Source: Usnea hakonensis (taxonomy: Eukaryota; Ascomycota; Lecanoromycetes; Lecanorales; Parmeliaceae). Taken from it: a stretch of DNA of 64,000 nucleotides. The notes under the pieces are model-generated. The model had not been told where the DNA came from. It was given only the letters and a program-made list of their open reading frames with translations, and searched no databases. The stretch is taken from assembly GCA_013423325.1 (NCBI GenBank), contig BLJB01000120.1, positions 24,563 to 88,562 on the forward strand, read 5' to 3'. Positions 23,029 through 32,515 of this stretch are shown here, piece by piece; position 1 is the stretch's first letter, and each line of letters opens with the position of its first letter. The position numbers and the translations under genes were made by a program.

Positions 23029-24183
23029 ATGAGACGAACTTTCCCTCTCAAGCTCGCGGCAGTATGCCTCGTTTCCACCATTCTTCCCTCAGCAACAGCA
23101 TTCTCGGTATCAGAACACGCAGCACAAGCAATGGGGCTCATGCCAAGAGCCAGTACATGTTCCCTGCCTGGCTTCGCGTCTTGCAATCAAGATGGCCTGC
23201 CTGACGATTTCTGCTGCCCAACAACAAGCACTTGCGTTTCCTTCAACAACAAAAAATCTGTCATTTGCTGTCCTGCAGGCCAGACCTGCTCCACCATAAC
23301 CGCGATCAGCTGCGATATCAGCCAGCAAAATGCGACTCTACATCCAGAGAGCCAATTATTTAGCACGGAATTGACCGGCTCTTTGGCCTCTTGCAATGGA
23401 AATAGGTGTTGTCCCAATGGCTACAGCTGCCAGAATAATCAGTGTACTCTCGACACATCCTCAACCACCGCAACAACACCGTCGAGCACGGCGACCTCCT
23501 CTTCTTCAGCCTCCACCCCAAAAAGCACGAGCTCGAGCTCGTCCACATCAGCAACTACATCATCGACATCTACGTCCACAACTTCTACTCCAACACCCTC
23601 CGGTTCTGCGACCACGAGCAGCTCCGTACCACAGGCGCACTGCCCTCAATTCACTCCTGCAGGTACCCTTGTGGGATTCTTCGCAGGCCTAGCCGTCGGT
23701 ATTCTTGTGACTGTAATCTTCCTCTGCTGCTTCGGTCATCGACGTCGCGATAATCCTTCAACGCCAATCTCGCCAGAATTCTCAAATGTCAGAGCTTCGA
23801 TATCTGACCCGATCTACAAGAATATGGGGTCGGCCGATGCTGTACGTGCTGATTTCTTACGAAAAGAACCCCGTAAATCTTTGCGCTCCATATTCTCGAG
23901 ATCCTCTACGATGAGATCTCGCAGCGCCCCCGTCGATGGCATTGGCAGGAGCATACTAAAGGGTCCGCAGACACCTGTTAACCAGCGGTCACCATCACTA
24001 AGGACGAATCGTGAGCCGAGTATGGAGAGCATCAAGATTTACAGCCCGCCAGGAGGAGGACTGGGTAGACCGGGGACACAGTTGGGTGATATGCTAAATC
24101 AGGTTGGGTGGGATCCAACAAAACCTTATCTTGGCAGTCCAGGTCGGGTGGATCCGAGGAGCAGGGGAGTAGGCGACGGCTGA
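23029..24183 (+). CDS. Cys-rich single-pass surface protein (sensor-like layout)
   Basis: Single exon, 384 aa. Order of parts: signal peptide (1-24), a Cys-rich ectodomain (about 43-140, with 14 Cys including CCPTTSTC, CCPAGQTC and CCPNGYSC elements), a Ser/Thr-only stalk (about 145-200) that should be heavily O-mannosylated, a TM helix (about 213-236, GTLVGFFAGLAVGILVTVIF), and a basic cytoplasmic tail of about 145 residues with RSIFSRSSTMRSRS. This is the architecture of fungal wall-stress sensors (WSC/Mid2 type), but the Cys pattern is not a WSC domain. The repeated CCPxG elements resemble small chitin- or lectin-type knots. I infer a cell-surface role; ligand and pathway are unknown. Confidence 0.75.
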   Translation: MRRTFPLKLAAVCLVSTILPSATAFSVSEHAAQAMGLMPRASTCSLPGFASCNQDGLPDDFCCPTTSTCVSFNNKKSVICCPAGQTCSTITAISCDISQQNATLHPESQLFSTELTGSLASCNGNRCCPNGYSCQNNQCTLDTSSTTATTPSSTATSSSSASTPKSTSSSSSTSATTSSTSTSTTSTPTPSGSATTSSSVPQAHCPQFTPAGTLVGFFAGLAVGILVTVIFLCCFGHRRRDNPSTPISPEFSNVRASISDPIYKNMGSADAVRADFLRKEPRKSLRSIFSRSSTMRSRSAPVDGIGRSILKGPQTPVNQRSPSLRTNREPSMESIKIYSPPGGGLGRPGTQLGDMLNQVGWDPTKPYLGSPGRVDPRSRGVGDG

Positions 24184-24687
24184 TTGCAGCCTCTGGCATG
24201 GGTATCAAATTATCTGGTTGAGCGATTTTCAATCTTGCGTCTGGTTAGCGTTGAGCGTTCTTTTGCAATAAATGAAGCGGCTTGCATACGCACTTCTTAT
24301 ATATTGCATTGCTTTCCCGTGTTGCCTCGTGCGATTCATTGTGTCTTCTTTTCAAAGCGAAGCACGTCAATTCGTCGAGTTAAAATTGTCCAAATCTGCT
24401 TTAGTGCGGATGTGTAGTCGATCTCTTCATTACAATAATGGCACCAATGATAAAAGAATCCTCCCCACACCAGTCAGCCGAGAAGGGCCGCTTTATCGCA
24501 TATCAATCTTTGAAGATGCGCAATTGGTTGAGCAAGTACGCCATCACCGTCTATGCGCTTCAAGGCAGTGCTTTTCAGGTGGTGCCCGCACTCCCGCTGT
24601 AACATTGAGTTTTCCGTTCCCTACTGTTGACTTTTTGGCTGCTCTACGCTCAAGTTCTACAGTTTTGTATCCCGACTTATACTGACG
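24184..24687. other. Intergenic
   Basis: About 500 bp with no gene-like signal. It carries the 3' end of the surface-protein gene and the promoter of the peptidase-like gene. Confidence 0.5.
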
Positions 24688-25576
24688 ATGAGACTGTGCC
24701 AAGTCCAATACCTTCTCGCTCTCTTCTTGCCAGTCACCTCCACCTACAAAATCGAAAGTTGCGACGACCAGCCGGCCATCGAATATGCAATCACCCTCGC
24801 CCAGACAGCTATGATTCTTCCTCTCCGTGCCATTGCAACCGACCCCTCAAACGCTAACGGCTATATCGCTATGTATAAAAGCACCATTTTTACGCCCTTT
24901 CTCCAGAATCTTATGGCCAACATTCTACGCTTACCCGTCGCTCAAGCTGCGGGCCGGGCCCAAGAGCCCACTTTTGTCTGTACGAAGCGGGGTATGAGCC
25001 AGCAATACGACATCGGCTACGACCCTCTTGTTCGTTGTGCTGAGACGGGGGTGACGAGTTTCTGGGCCAAGGATACGATTCTTGTGTTTCTCTGCCCGAG
25101 CTTTGCAGGATTGAAAGCCCAGCCTAGTTTCGCACCCGGTGGGCCGGGGGACATATACTGTCCCCTCGTGGAGAACAATGTCTTCGTCGGCCATTCGGAC
25201 CCGCTGGTCAAGTATCAGAGGTATGATTTGGTGCATCAAATGGCGCATCTTTACCTGCAGAATGGGGGATTGACAAGCCAGACGATACCAAAGGAAGTAA
25301 CGGATTGGAACAGCTGCGTTGGTCTGGGTTGGAGGCCGTCCGAGCGCAGTCCGTCGGTCAGGAATCCGTTCAACTTGGTTTACTTCGTTGCTTGTGAGTG
25401 CTTGGCTTGTAGCACGCAAGGCTCTGCGGACAAGCTGATGCGAGATAGTCGTCAATCAGGAATGCACAGAGATGCCTGATCCTTTCGAGGCGCCATTCCA
25501 GAATGATCAGACAGGGCTACTTTCTACTGGGAACTTGAGTCAGGTTTTGGTAACAAATTTGACGGCTCAGTCATAG
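24688..25576 (+). CDS. Secreted metallopeptidase-like protein with altered zinc motif
   Basis: Two exons (24688-25393, 25449-25576), 55-bp GTGAGT...ATAG intron at phase 1, giving 277 aa. A signal peptide (MRLCQVQYLLALFLPVTS) leads into a Cys-containing domain that resembles the secreted fungal 'putative peptidase' / deuterolysin-like proteins. The place where the zincin motif HExxH is expected reads YDLVHQMAHLYLQ (about residues 178-190). Both His are kept but the catalytic Glu is Gln, so it may bind zinc without being a normal protease. Exon 2 restores a family-like ending with another Cys (NQECTEMPDPFEAP). Such secreted proteins are commonly predicted as effectors; that is inference only. 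It is not certain that the family is metallopeptidase, as the rest of the domain is diverged. Confidence 0.7.
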
Positions 25577-27720
25577 CTTAGTGGGGGGCTTTGGGCGAGA
25601 ATTCTGAAGAGCTCAGATTGCTCGCCGATGTCGATATCAAGCGATACGTGGGGTTCAGATACAGGAAGTATAGCCAAAGAGGAGGGTAAGAAATACCATA
25701 TACAAACATGTTTTCAAAGAAAATCGTCGCCCTAATGATCGCTTTGAGAGGCTCGGACCTTGATAATTCCCGACAAATTCCAGCGAAACGGGACTCATCA
25801 TCACAGAATCTATTATGTTCAACGTCCCGCATAATGCTTGACTATTCAGAGCGCAAGGCGCCTTTGCCAGCAATTTTACTGACTCTCGGGATCTGCCCCA
25901 CGTTGAGTGGCAAGTGTCTGGCCTCGTGCCAGCTTCTAGATCCAATCGGAAGCTTCACTCCACTCGTTGTTAACAACAAATTCGCTGAATTTCGAGTGAA
26001 AATCACTGCCTGCCTGATGGAGCTACGGAGATGTTTGTTCCCTTTCTGCAAAGGTGCTTACCTTTAACGTGCGAACGTTCATGATTGATCACAAGTTTCT
26101 TTCTTAAAACCCCTTTCTCTTCTATACATTCTAACGTTACAATGTTTCTTTCATCTATTGAATAAACTTAGTTTTTGTATCTCTCATCACAGGTTAGTCA
26201 CTAGATCACCATTAAGAGAGTATGGATGGACAACTTATCCTAACATATTACCTTGGTGGTACAGGGTTCGTAACGTCCGCGAACTCGTGCCCATCTCTAG
26301 TATCCTCACCTCGAGCCATCTTTGTCCAAATTACCCTCGGTCGTACTCTGAAATATGGATACACCTCGAGCCCCTCAATCTTTTCGAGTAAGCTTTGGTT
26401 TCCTAATAACGAGCCAGGTCTTCAGAGTACGACGTTTGGGATCGGGAGTATCAAACATATATCAAGGAAGAGCCAGCTGCAGAGCAGAGTTATCCTGTGA
26501 GGCCGCCTTCTGACCCGAGGGGTATTCGGTAGTGAGTATTTTCTCAAAGACTTTAGTGTCAGAGACCGTCTTCCTTGAAGACTGTGCACATTCGAATTAT
26601 CTGAAGAGGCATACTCACTATGTCAATAGGGTAGATAGTTATCCGGTCCCAGCAAATGGTGTTGGTCAGGACAATAGGTCCAAGTATTCTGCAATTAAGG
26701 ATAGATACCCTTGAACAAGCATGTTGTCATCACTCATAATCGATCACTGGCGACACACAAGGAGTTCAGGAGGGAAATCTGACGGTGGCACCGACACGTA
26801 TACCCATATTCTCTCGAGATCGGCACCCCTCGAACAAGAGTTGACCATTTGGAATCGGTATTCTGGCTTGACGAGCAGGAGCCAGAATGAATGATAATCG
26901 TGCCGAGAAGCACTCGGTCCTCCATTCTCCCTCCACACCCTACTTCCATCAACCCCAACCCCAACACCAAAAAAAACCTCCCCACGGCATCTCTCTCCCT
27001 ATCTTACCAACCTCATAACACCCAACCCACACCCTTCCCCTCCTCAGCAAAACAAAACGAACCCCATCTACCGTTGCAGAAAAAATCTAGCGTAGTAAGC
27101 AGGCATCAAACAAGATGCGCTCGAACGATGCGTTATGATGAGTTTTGGTTCTGAAAGGTGGTCCCACAACGTCATTTTGCTATGAGGAGCAGAGGGTGAG
27201 AGGAGAGAGAGGAAGAAGAGAGGAGTCCGGGATACCTTTTTCCTCGAGACAAACATCCTCAGCAGCGGTTGTTTTGCACGCTTTTCTAAGCCCGGTGAGG
27301 TGGCAGTCAAGGGCTCCATGTACTCCTTTTTGGCCGGTATGTAGGTAGTTCATCGCCGAGTCAAGGTTCCGAGATAGGGCAATGGTACTTTTCGCAGCAG
27401 CATGCAAGGGGTTTCGGGAGGATGAGAATTTTAGGGAAAGGGAAGCCGCGACGAAATGGTGGCGTGAATCGAGGAAACAAAAGGAGAGACTGGTCTTGAG
27501 TACATTTGAATGAAATGCTGATTTGTCTAAATAATGGAGAAAGCCACGCAGTCTATGAAACACACTTCGTCTGACCAAAATCAATGCATCTTCGACCATC
27601 AACTACTTCCCCTGCTGTGTTTGTTGGAGTCCCAAAGTCGTCCATATTGGCGTCACTATACTACTGCAATCCCGTCTCCGCTGATGTGACATCTTCTAAC
27701 GCGCCAAGTGCACTATGTAC
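25577..27720. other. Gene-poor 2.1-kb region
   Basis: I see no supported gene. Short open frames at 25,708-26,067 (+), 26,222-26,500 (+), 26,734-26,985 (-) and 27,180-27,602 (-) have no family motifs, no consistent splice partners and no signal peptide. The sequence 26,900-27,060 is C/A-rich (CCCAAC repeats). This stretch may hold degraded coding sequence or the long 3' region of ODC. Confidence 0.45.
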
Positions 27721-29076
27721 TCAGTAGTTCAGCAAAGCCGAGGCGCCGGGCTCGCTGGACACATAAAGAACGTCGTGGTTATCTGTGAAGCCGTTGAATT
27801 TGGTAGCGCTGCACCTGGTATAGGCACCCATTTCCTCGAAGTACAGCCAGTCGCCCACGTCTAGTATCCCATGAAGGGTGCAATTTTCCGTGACTCGATC
27901 AATCCCATCACAAGACGGACCCCAGATGGAATATTCAGTGCTTCGAGTGGATCTATCGTGCTTGCTTAGGATACGAGGAGAAGCGATCTGGTGGTCGAAT
28001 ATGAGACTGGAAAAATTTCCGTAGACACCGTCGTTGAGGTAGAGCATGTAAGTAGTCTCCATTGTAGCAGGATCCTGGAGATCCCGGCGAGCGATAATGT
28101 TGCATGCCAAGGTGAAGGCGGAGGCGACGTAGTAGCGACCAGGTTCCCCAATTATGCGAACGCTCGATGGAAAATTCTCATCGAGGGCTTTGCTCAGAAC
28201 ATCTGCCATGGATTCGAAGAGGTCTCCAGAAAAGCCTCCGCCTACGTCCAGCGTCTTGAGATTATGGCCAATATCCGCGGCTTGATCAAATACGATACGA
28301 GCATCTCGAACAGCTTTATCGAAAGATTGAGGATCGGATGCTCCAGAACCCACGTGGAAGCTGACACCGATGACATTTAAGTCCAGAGCCTTGGCCAAAT
28401 TTAGGAGGTCTACCGTTGTGTCCAAGGAGGCTCCAAATTTGTCACTCAGACGGCACAAGCTGGTTGAATCGTCGGTCAGGATCCGCAGAAATAACTCTGC
28501 ATCTGGAAAAAACCTCTTGATTTTGTAAAGCTCGTCCGAATTGTCAAATGTCATTTGCTTTACTCCCCGTTCAGCTGCGAAACGCACATATGATTTGGTC
28601 TTGCATGGTTGAGCGTAGATGATTCTGGAAGGATCAACACCGAGATTGAGGACCTGTTCAATTTCCGACTTGGATGCACAGTCAAACCCGGTACCCAATG
28701 CCGCAAGGAGACGAAGGACCTCGGGGTCCGGGTTGCACTTGACAGCTAACGAGTGTCAGTGTGGTCATGCCTTGAGAAACACCGCGAATGAGAACGCACC
28801 ATAGTGGGGCTTGACCCTCTTCAAATTCATCTTCCAGCGTAGGTGCTGTCGATATACCTCACCCATGTCCGACACGAAGAAGGCATCTTCATCCCCAGCA
28901 GCACATGTATCCGTATCAATGGCCTTAACACGTGCTTTCAACACATCCTTTGTAAGGATCCTCCCATATTCTTTTCCACTATCGTGAGTAGTACTATGGA
29001 CTCTCAATGATTTTTCATTTCTGTCAGTTGATGCATATTTTTGTGTAGTTGTCGTTGCCGAAAGTGCCATTCGCAT
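27721..29076 (-). CDS. SPE1: Ornithine decarboxylase
   Basis: Two exons (29076-28800, 28745-27721) joined by a 54-bp GTGCGT...TTAG intron at phase 1, giving 433 aa. This PLP enzyme converts ornithine to putrescine, the first step of polyamine synthesis, in the cytosol. Exon 1 ends in RVKPHY and exon 2 resumes AVKCNPDPEVLRLL, restoring the PLP-lysine motif across the intron. Other hallmarks are FDNSDEL, GVSFHVGSGASDPQSF, LDVGGGFSGDLFE, GEPGRYYVASAFTLA (PLP phosphate loop), YLNDGVYGNFS and WGPSCDGIDRV, with the active-site Cys. All catalytic residues are present. Length is normal. The first two in-frame ATGs (29076 and 29070) are six bases apart. In fungi ODC is controlled by polyamines through its 5' leader and by antizyme; the long leader here fits that. 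Confidence 0.96.
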
Positions 29077-29860
29077 CCAAGGCCAAAGACGAGATTTGTA
29101 GATCCGATGAAGGGAAAGCCGCGTTAGGGGGGCTTGAAGATGTGAGTGCCGAGACTGATACGGCCAATCCTCCGCGACTCTTCCCCGGGAAGAGGAAGAA
29201 CCTCTAAGGACGTCCTATGCGGCAGCTGGGATTGTGGTGACGACAGTGGTATCTTTGGAATGCACTCGAGCAAGAAGATCTTAGGTTCTGAAATGAGGTG
29301 CAGCAGGCGGAGGAAGATCGTTGAGGACTGTACGAAGACGGAGTCAGTTTTGCGGTTCGAAAAACAGTAGGGATCGTTCAGAGGATGTGGCATCTATGGG
29401 ATATATATGTATGTATACGTACTGTCTCGATGGGGGCGTGAGGCAGGATCTTGAAGAGTGAACTGTGTCAAGGCCGGGAAAGCCGTGTTTATCAGGACCT
29501 CTGAATGATCAGAGGCAGGATTGCTGTGTTGAGATTCGAATGAGTCAGGCTGTGTGCAGGAGTGGGAGGATGGAAGAAGATGTGTATGGTTGATTGTGGA
29601 ATGTACTCTAGAGTACTAGTATATAGCATAAAAATATATAGTCTTGCAAGGTAGGTAAAGTAAGGTAGGCTCCAGTTGTTTGGTGCGGGAAATTATTCTT
29701 TTTTTGCGGCGGTGAGGCACTTTTACTTTTATTTATACTTTTCAATTTGAGTGGGGCAACATGGAAAATACGATGACACAACTGAGACAACGGCTAAGTA
29801 AATACATCTCCCTACGATACGATATGATATGTATTGGACTGGTATCATTCTGATCAGCTG
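29077..29860 (-). promoter_or_regulatory. ODC promoter and long 5' leader with an upstream reading frame
   Basis: About 780 bp upstream of ODC. On the minus strand an 89-codon frame starts at 29393 and ends at 29124, 47 bases before the ODC ATG. It would precede ODC in any long transcript and so could act as a translational gate. A run of TATATA and a T-rich block at 29,625-29,730 may be the core promoter. Polyamine control through the 5' leader is known for Neurospora spe-1. The link here is inference. Confidence 0.4.
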
Positions 29861-29862
29861 CA

Positions 29863-30463
29863 TCAATTCCTGTCAGTGCCAAAGCACGTCGGGAAAAACA
29901 TCATCTTCCCTTCAATGAGATGAAGATTGACGGCAGTCAAAGTCGGCCAGGGGAAGACGGGGTGGTTGCTGCGGTGGCGCATAGACGACCAAAAGCGGTT
30001 CATGAATGTATCCCACAATTCAAAATGCGTTGCCAGAAGAAGACGAGGCTTCTTAGAATTCCCCTCAATCAATTTCCCTGACAGGAAGAGTCCCTGTGCG
30101 TAAATGGAGATTTGGAGATCTCCGCGCGGTGTCTGCTTCAGGGAAATTTTATATGAGCTTTTCTATTTCTTCAGCAGCCTCGTTAGACAACCTCATGCTC
30201 GTCCCAACATCGCTTGCATCTCATCGTAGAGGCATCGGCGCGTTAGCTCCCATATCATAGGCAAAAATCAAATTGTCATTGTCGAGACACGCAAGGAACA
30301 TTATTGTCTGTGTCCAAATGTAGTCCGGGTCTCCGGGATGAAAGATGATTGGCTGCGCTGCTTCGGAGCTATTGTCGCCGGTAGCCTCGGCGCTGGCGAT
30401 TATTCTCTTGGCTACCTGCCAATTGTCCTGCAGTTCCATATGATTAATACACCTACATGTCAC
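29863..30463 (-). other. Possible minus-strand gene, unresolved
   Basis: Two stretches look more protein-like than random: 30,442-30,221 (73 codons from an ATG, ending GANAPMPLR) and about 30,165-29,863 (open from an acceptor-like AAATAG, ending FFPTCFGTDRN). Both have balanced composition with Trp, His and Pro. I could not find a donor that joins them in frame: the upstream stretch has no GT before its stop. It could be a decayed gene, two exons with a non-canonical splice, or chance. No family is recognised. Confidence 0.25.
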
Positions 30464-30517
30464 AACTTGAGCTGCTTACCGTCTACGTGGCTTCTTGATC
30501 CAAAGGATCAACCATTC

Positions 30518-30936
30518 ATGACCGCCAAATACTCGCTCAAAGACCCTCTGCATAGGCTCGCTACCTTAAGACGCCATGCCTCTACAAAAGCAAAACCTTT
30601 GGAATACAAGCCAGCAGCAACCTCGCCAGAAAAGAAATCTACCGCTCCTCCTACGGGTTTCGCCGCAATTGGCAGCTACAAGACGATTGCTAGGAGGTAC
30701 GAGCTCTCTCACCGCCATCCTTCATTGTTAATGCCTTACAGGTGGACTGCTCTCATGGTTGGTATTCCATTCGTAGTGGTCACAAGCTATATACTCTATC
30801 AACGAGGTATGAGCTTGCGGCCTCGGTTGGTGTCTGCCTTCTGCTAACAGTGCTAGTGGTTCTTAGACAAGAACAGAAGCCTCTGACGACGCTAAAGACT
30901 CCCCCAGAAGACCCTCTTACTGCTAAAAAACGCTGA
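30518..30936 (+). CDS. Small single-pass membrane protein, probably mitochondrial
   Basis: Three exons (30518-30696, 30742-30806, 30857-30936), introns of 45 and 50 bp, all in frame, giving 107 aa. The N-terminus is basic and lacks acidic residues apart from one Asp (HRLATLRRHASTKAK), with an RRHAS presequence-like end. It is followed by FAAIGSYKTIARR and a single TM helix (WTALMVGIPFVVVTSYILYQR, split over exons 2-3 border), then a short Pro/Lys-rich tail. The layout suggests a mitochondrial inner-membrane protein. I do not recognise the family with certainty. The fact that two independent introns restore one continuous TM protein supports a real gene. Confidence 0.65.
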
Positions 30937-31708
30937 AGATCCTGGTTAACGGTTTGGAAGTCTCGACGAGTCGAGCGATTCATGCCTAGATGGCTATGTG
31001 TCCGCGGGTAGTTACCACAAAGGCGGCAACAGTGGGAGCCCAAACAAAATTCGACTGCCCCTGGGGTGCATTTGCATAGTGGCAGTGGCAACAATAAAAA
31101 CCCATAACGCTAGCTACATGGGGTAGCAAAAGCGAGTGTAGGACGCAGTGTCGATGCTGTTTGTGAATTTCTGGGAGGCTCGCTTCTCTTCGCTTCGTAG
31201 CAACGCCTAGGAAGACGAAGTCATCACCCTGCTTCCTTGATCCAGCAGCAGCTCTCCAGGAGGCCTCAATCCGGATGAGGCGGACATTCCAAACCGATCT
31301 CGAGAAGAATGAATTTGATCAGTGAAAGTTCTGATCAGGCGTACGATCATGTGGTCGATAAAGTGATGGGGCTGAGGGCCAACAGAACGGCGAGAAAGTA
31401 CGAGGGTCGATTCCAATCATGGCAGCGGATTCTGCAAGGACGAGTCTAGATGAAATAGCCCATCACCACTCTCTGCACTATGACTACTCCTTAGAATCTC
31501 ACAATATGGTTCCTTCAGTCTTCTTTAATAGTGTCGACATCCATCAATTGGCGTCTGACAGACTGGTCCCTGCTTCTGGGTTTCTTTTTACCGGGTCTGG
31601 AGTGAGACTTCACAGTCATGCCACACAGCCTGCATCATGTGCTACTGATCCCTCAACGTCCCTTAGACCGTACATCCTAAGCTTACCACCAACTGAGTAT
31701 CCTGTAGC
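30937..31708. other. Convergent intergenic region
   Basis: About 770 bp between two convergent genes with no supported feature. Confidence 0.5.
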
Positions 31709-32128
31709 TCAAGCCGCAGCCCTCACAAACCCCCTCATAGCCTTGACCGCGTCTCCCTCATTCGCCTTCAACAACTCCGTAGCCTTCCCCTTACTCAAAT
31801 CCAACTCGTCAACCAACAACGTCACATCCGCCTGATCGACCTTAATCTTCGCCCTCTTCTCAACTTCCTCCTTCTCCTTCGTTTTTATCTCCCCCGCGGC
31901 AACAGTGCCAGCTTTATCTGCAAGCTCCAGCCTACTTATAGCCTTCCCGAGGGCTTCCTGGTCGATTTCCTTGTTTGGCTTTGCAGAGGCATCGTCGTCA
32001 TCGCCACCACGTCTTTCTAGCGAGGACATGGCTGCGGCCGCTTTGCGGTCTTCGGCGGAGGCGGGGAGAGGGGCGGGCTCTTCGCGGTCCATGCCTTCGT
32101 GGACACCGGAAGGTTGGGGCTCTGCCAT
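31709..32128 (-). CDS. HYPK-like protein (UBA domain, NatA regulator)
   Basis: Single exon from the first ATG, 139 aa. HYPK binds the NatA N-terminal acetyltransferase on the ribosome and restrains it; it also has chaperone activity. The C-terminal 45 residues form the HYPK/NAC-alpha-type UBA domain: VDQADVTLLVDELDLSKGKA then ELLKANEGDAVKAMRGFV. The preceding helix (KEIDQEALGKAISRLELADK) and the charged EIKTKEKEEVEKRAK segment correspond to HYPK's NatA-inhibiting helical region. The N-terminal 50 residues are acidic and Ala/Pro-rich. It lacks the NAC domain, which separates it from NAC-alpha. Confidence 0.85.
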   Translation of the reverse strand: MAEPQPSGVHEGMDREEPAPLPASAEDRKAAAAMSSLERRGGDDDDASAKPNKEIDQEALGKAISRLELADKAGTVAAGEIKTKEKEEVEKRAKIKVDQADVTLLVDELDLSKGKATELLKANEGDAVKAMRGFVRAAA

Positions 32129-32515
32129 CTTTGCGATCGATGAGTTATGAGAAATAGTAGGAGAGTGTTCTGAGGTAGTGTCCAAGTACTGGTGGGAACG
32201 TTAGGACTAAGTGGGGGCGCCAAAATATGCGGAGCACCAAATTAGGACTAGTCGTCATCCTAGACTATTCGCATGCGCACGAAGACTTTTGAAATGCGGG
32301 GATTTCCTAGCCTCACGCATTTACGCGCATCCATTTTGCATTTAAGGAGTCAAGGAGCACAGGTATTCTACAGATCATAATTTATCTTGCAAGTTGGGTG
32401 TATTTTCATGTATGTTAGTGTATGCATTTTGGTATCCGTGTCTCCTTTACCTAGAAAAGTTCAATTGCTTTTGCATTATATCTGGAAAGTCTCACCCTAT
32501 ACAGCGATTACAGTC
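32129..32515. promoter_or_regulatory. Divergent promoter between HYPK and DAHP synthase
   Basis: About 390 bp. The reading frame of the synthase extends upstream to about 32,387 with an in-frame ATG at 32,408, so a longer N-terminus is possible, but that part looks like leader. Confidence 0.45.

Noticed and set aside
27180..27602. 140-codon minus-strand frame downstream of ODC
   Set aside because: No recognised motif, no conserved-looking core and no splice partner; kept only as a note in the gene-poor region.
31419..31835. 138-codon plus-strand frame
   Set aside because: Its second half is antisense to HYPK and its composition follows from the HYPK codons; no motif or splice support.
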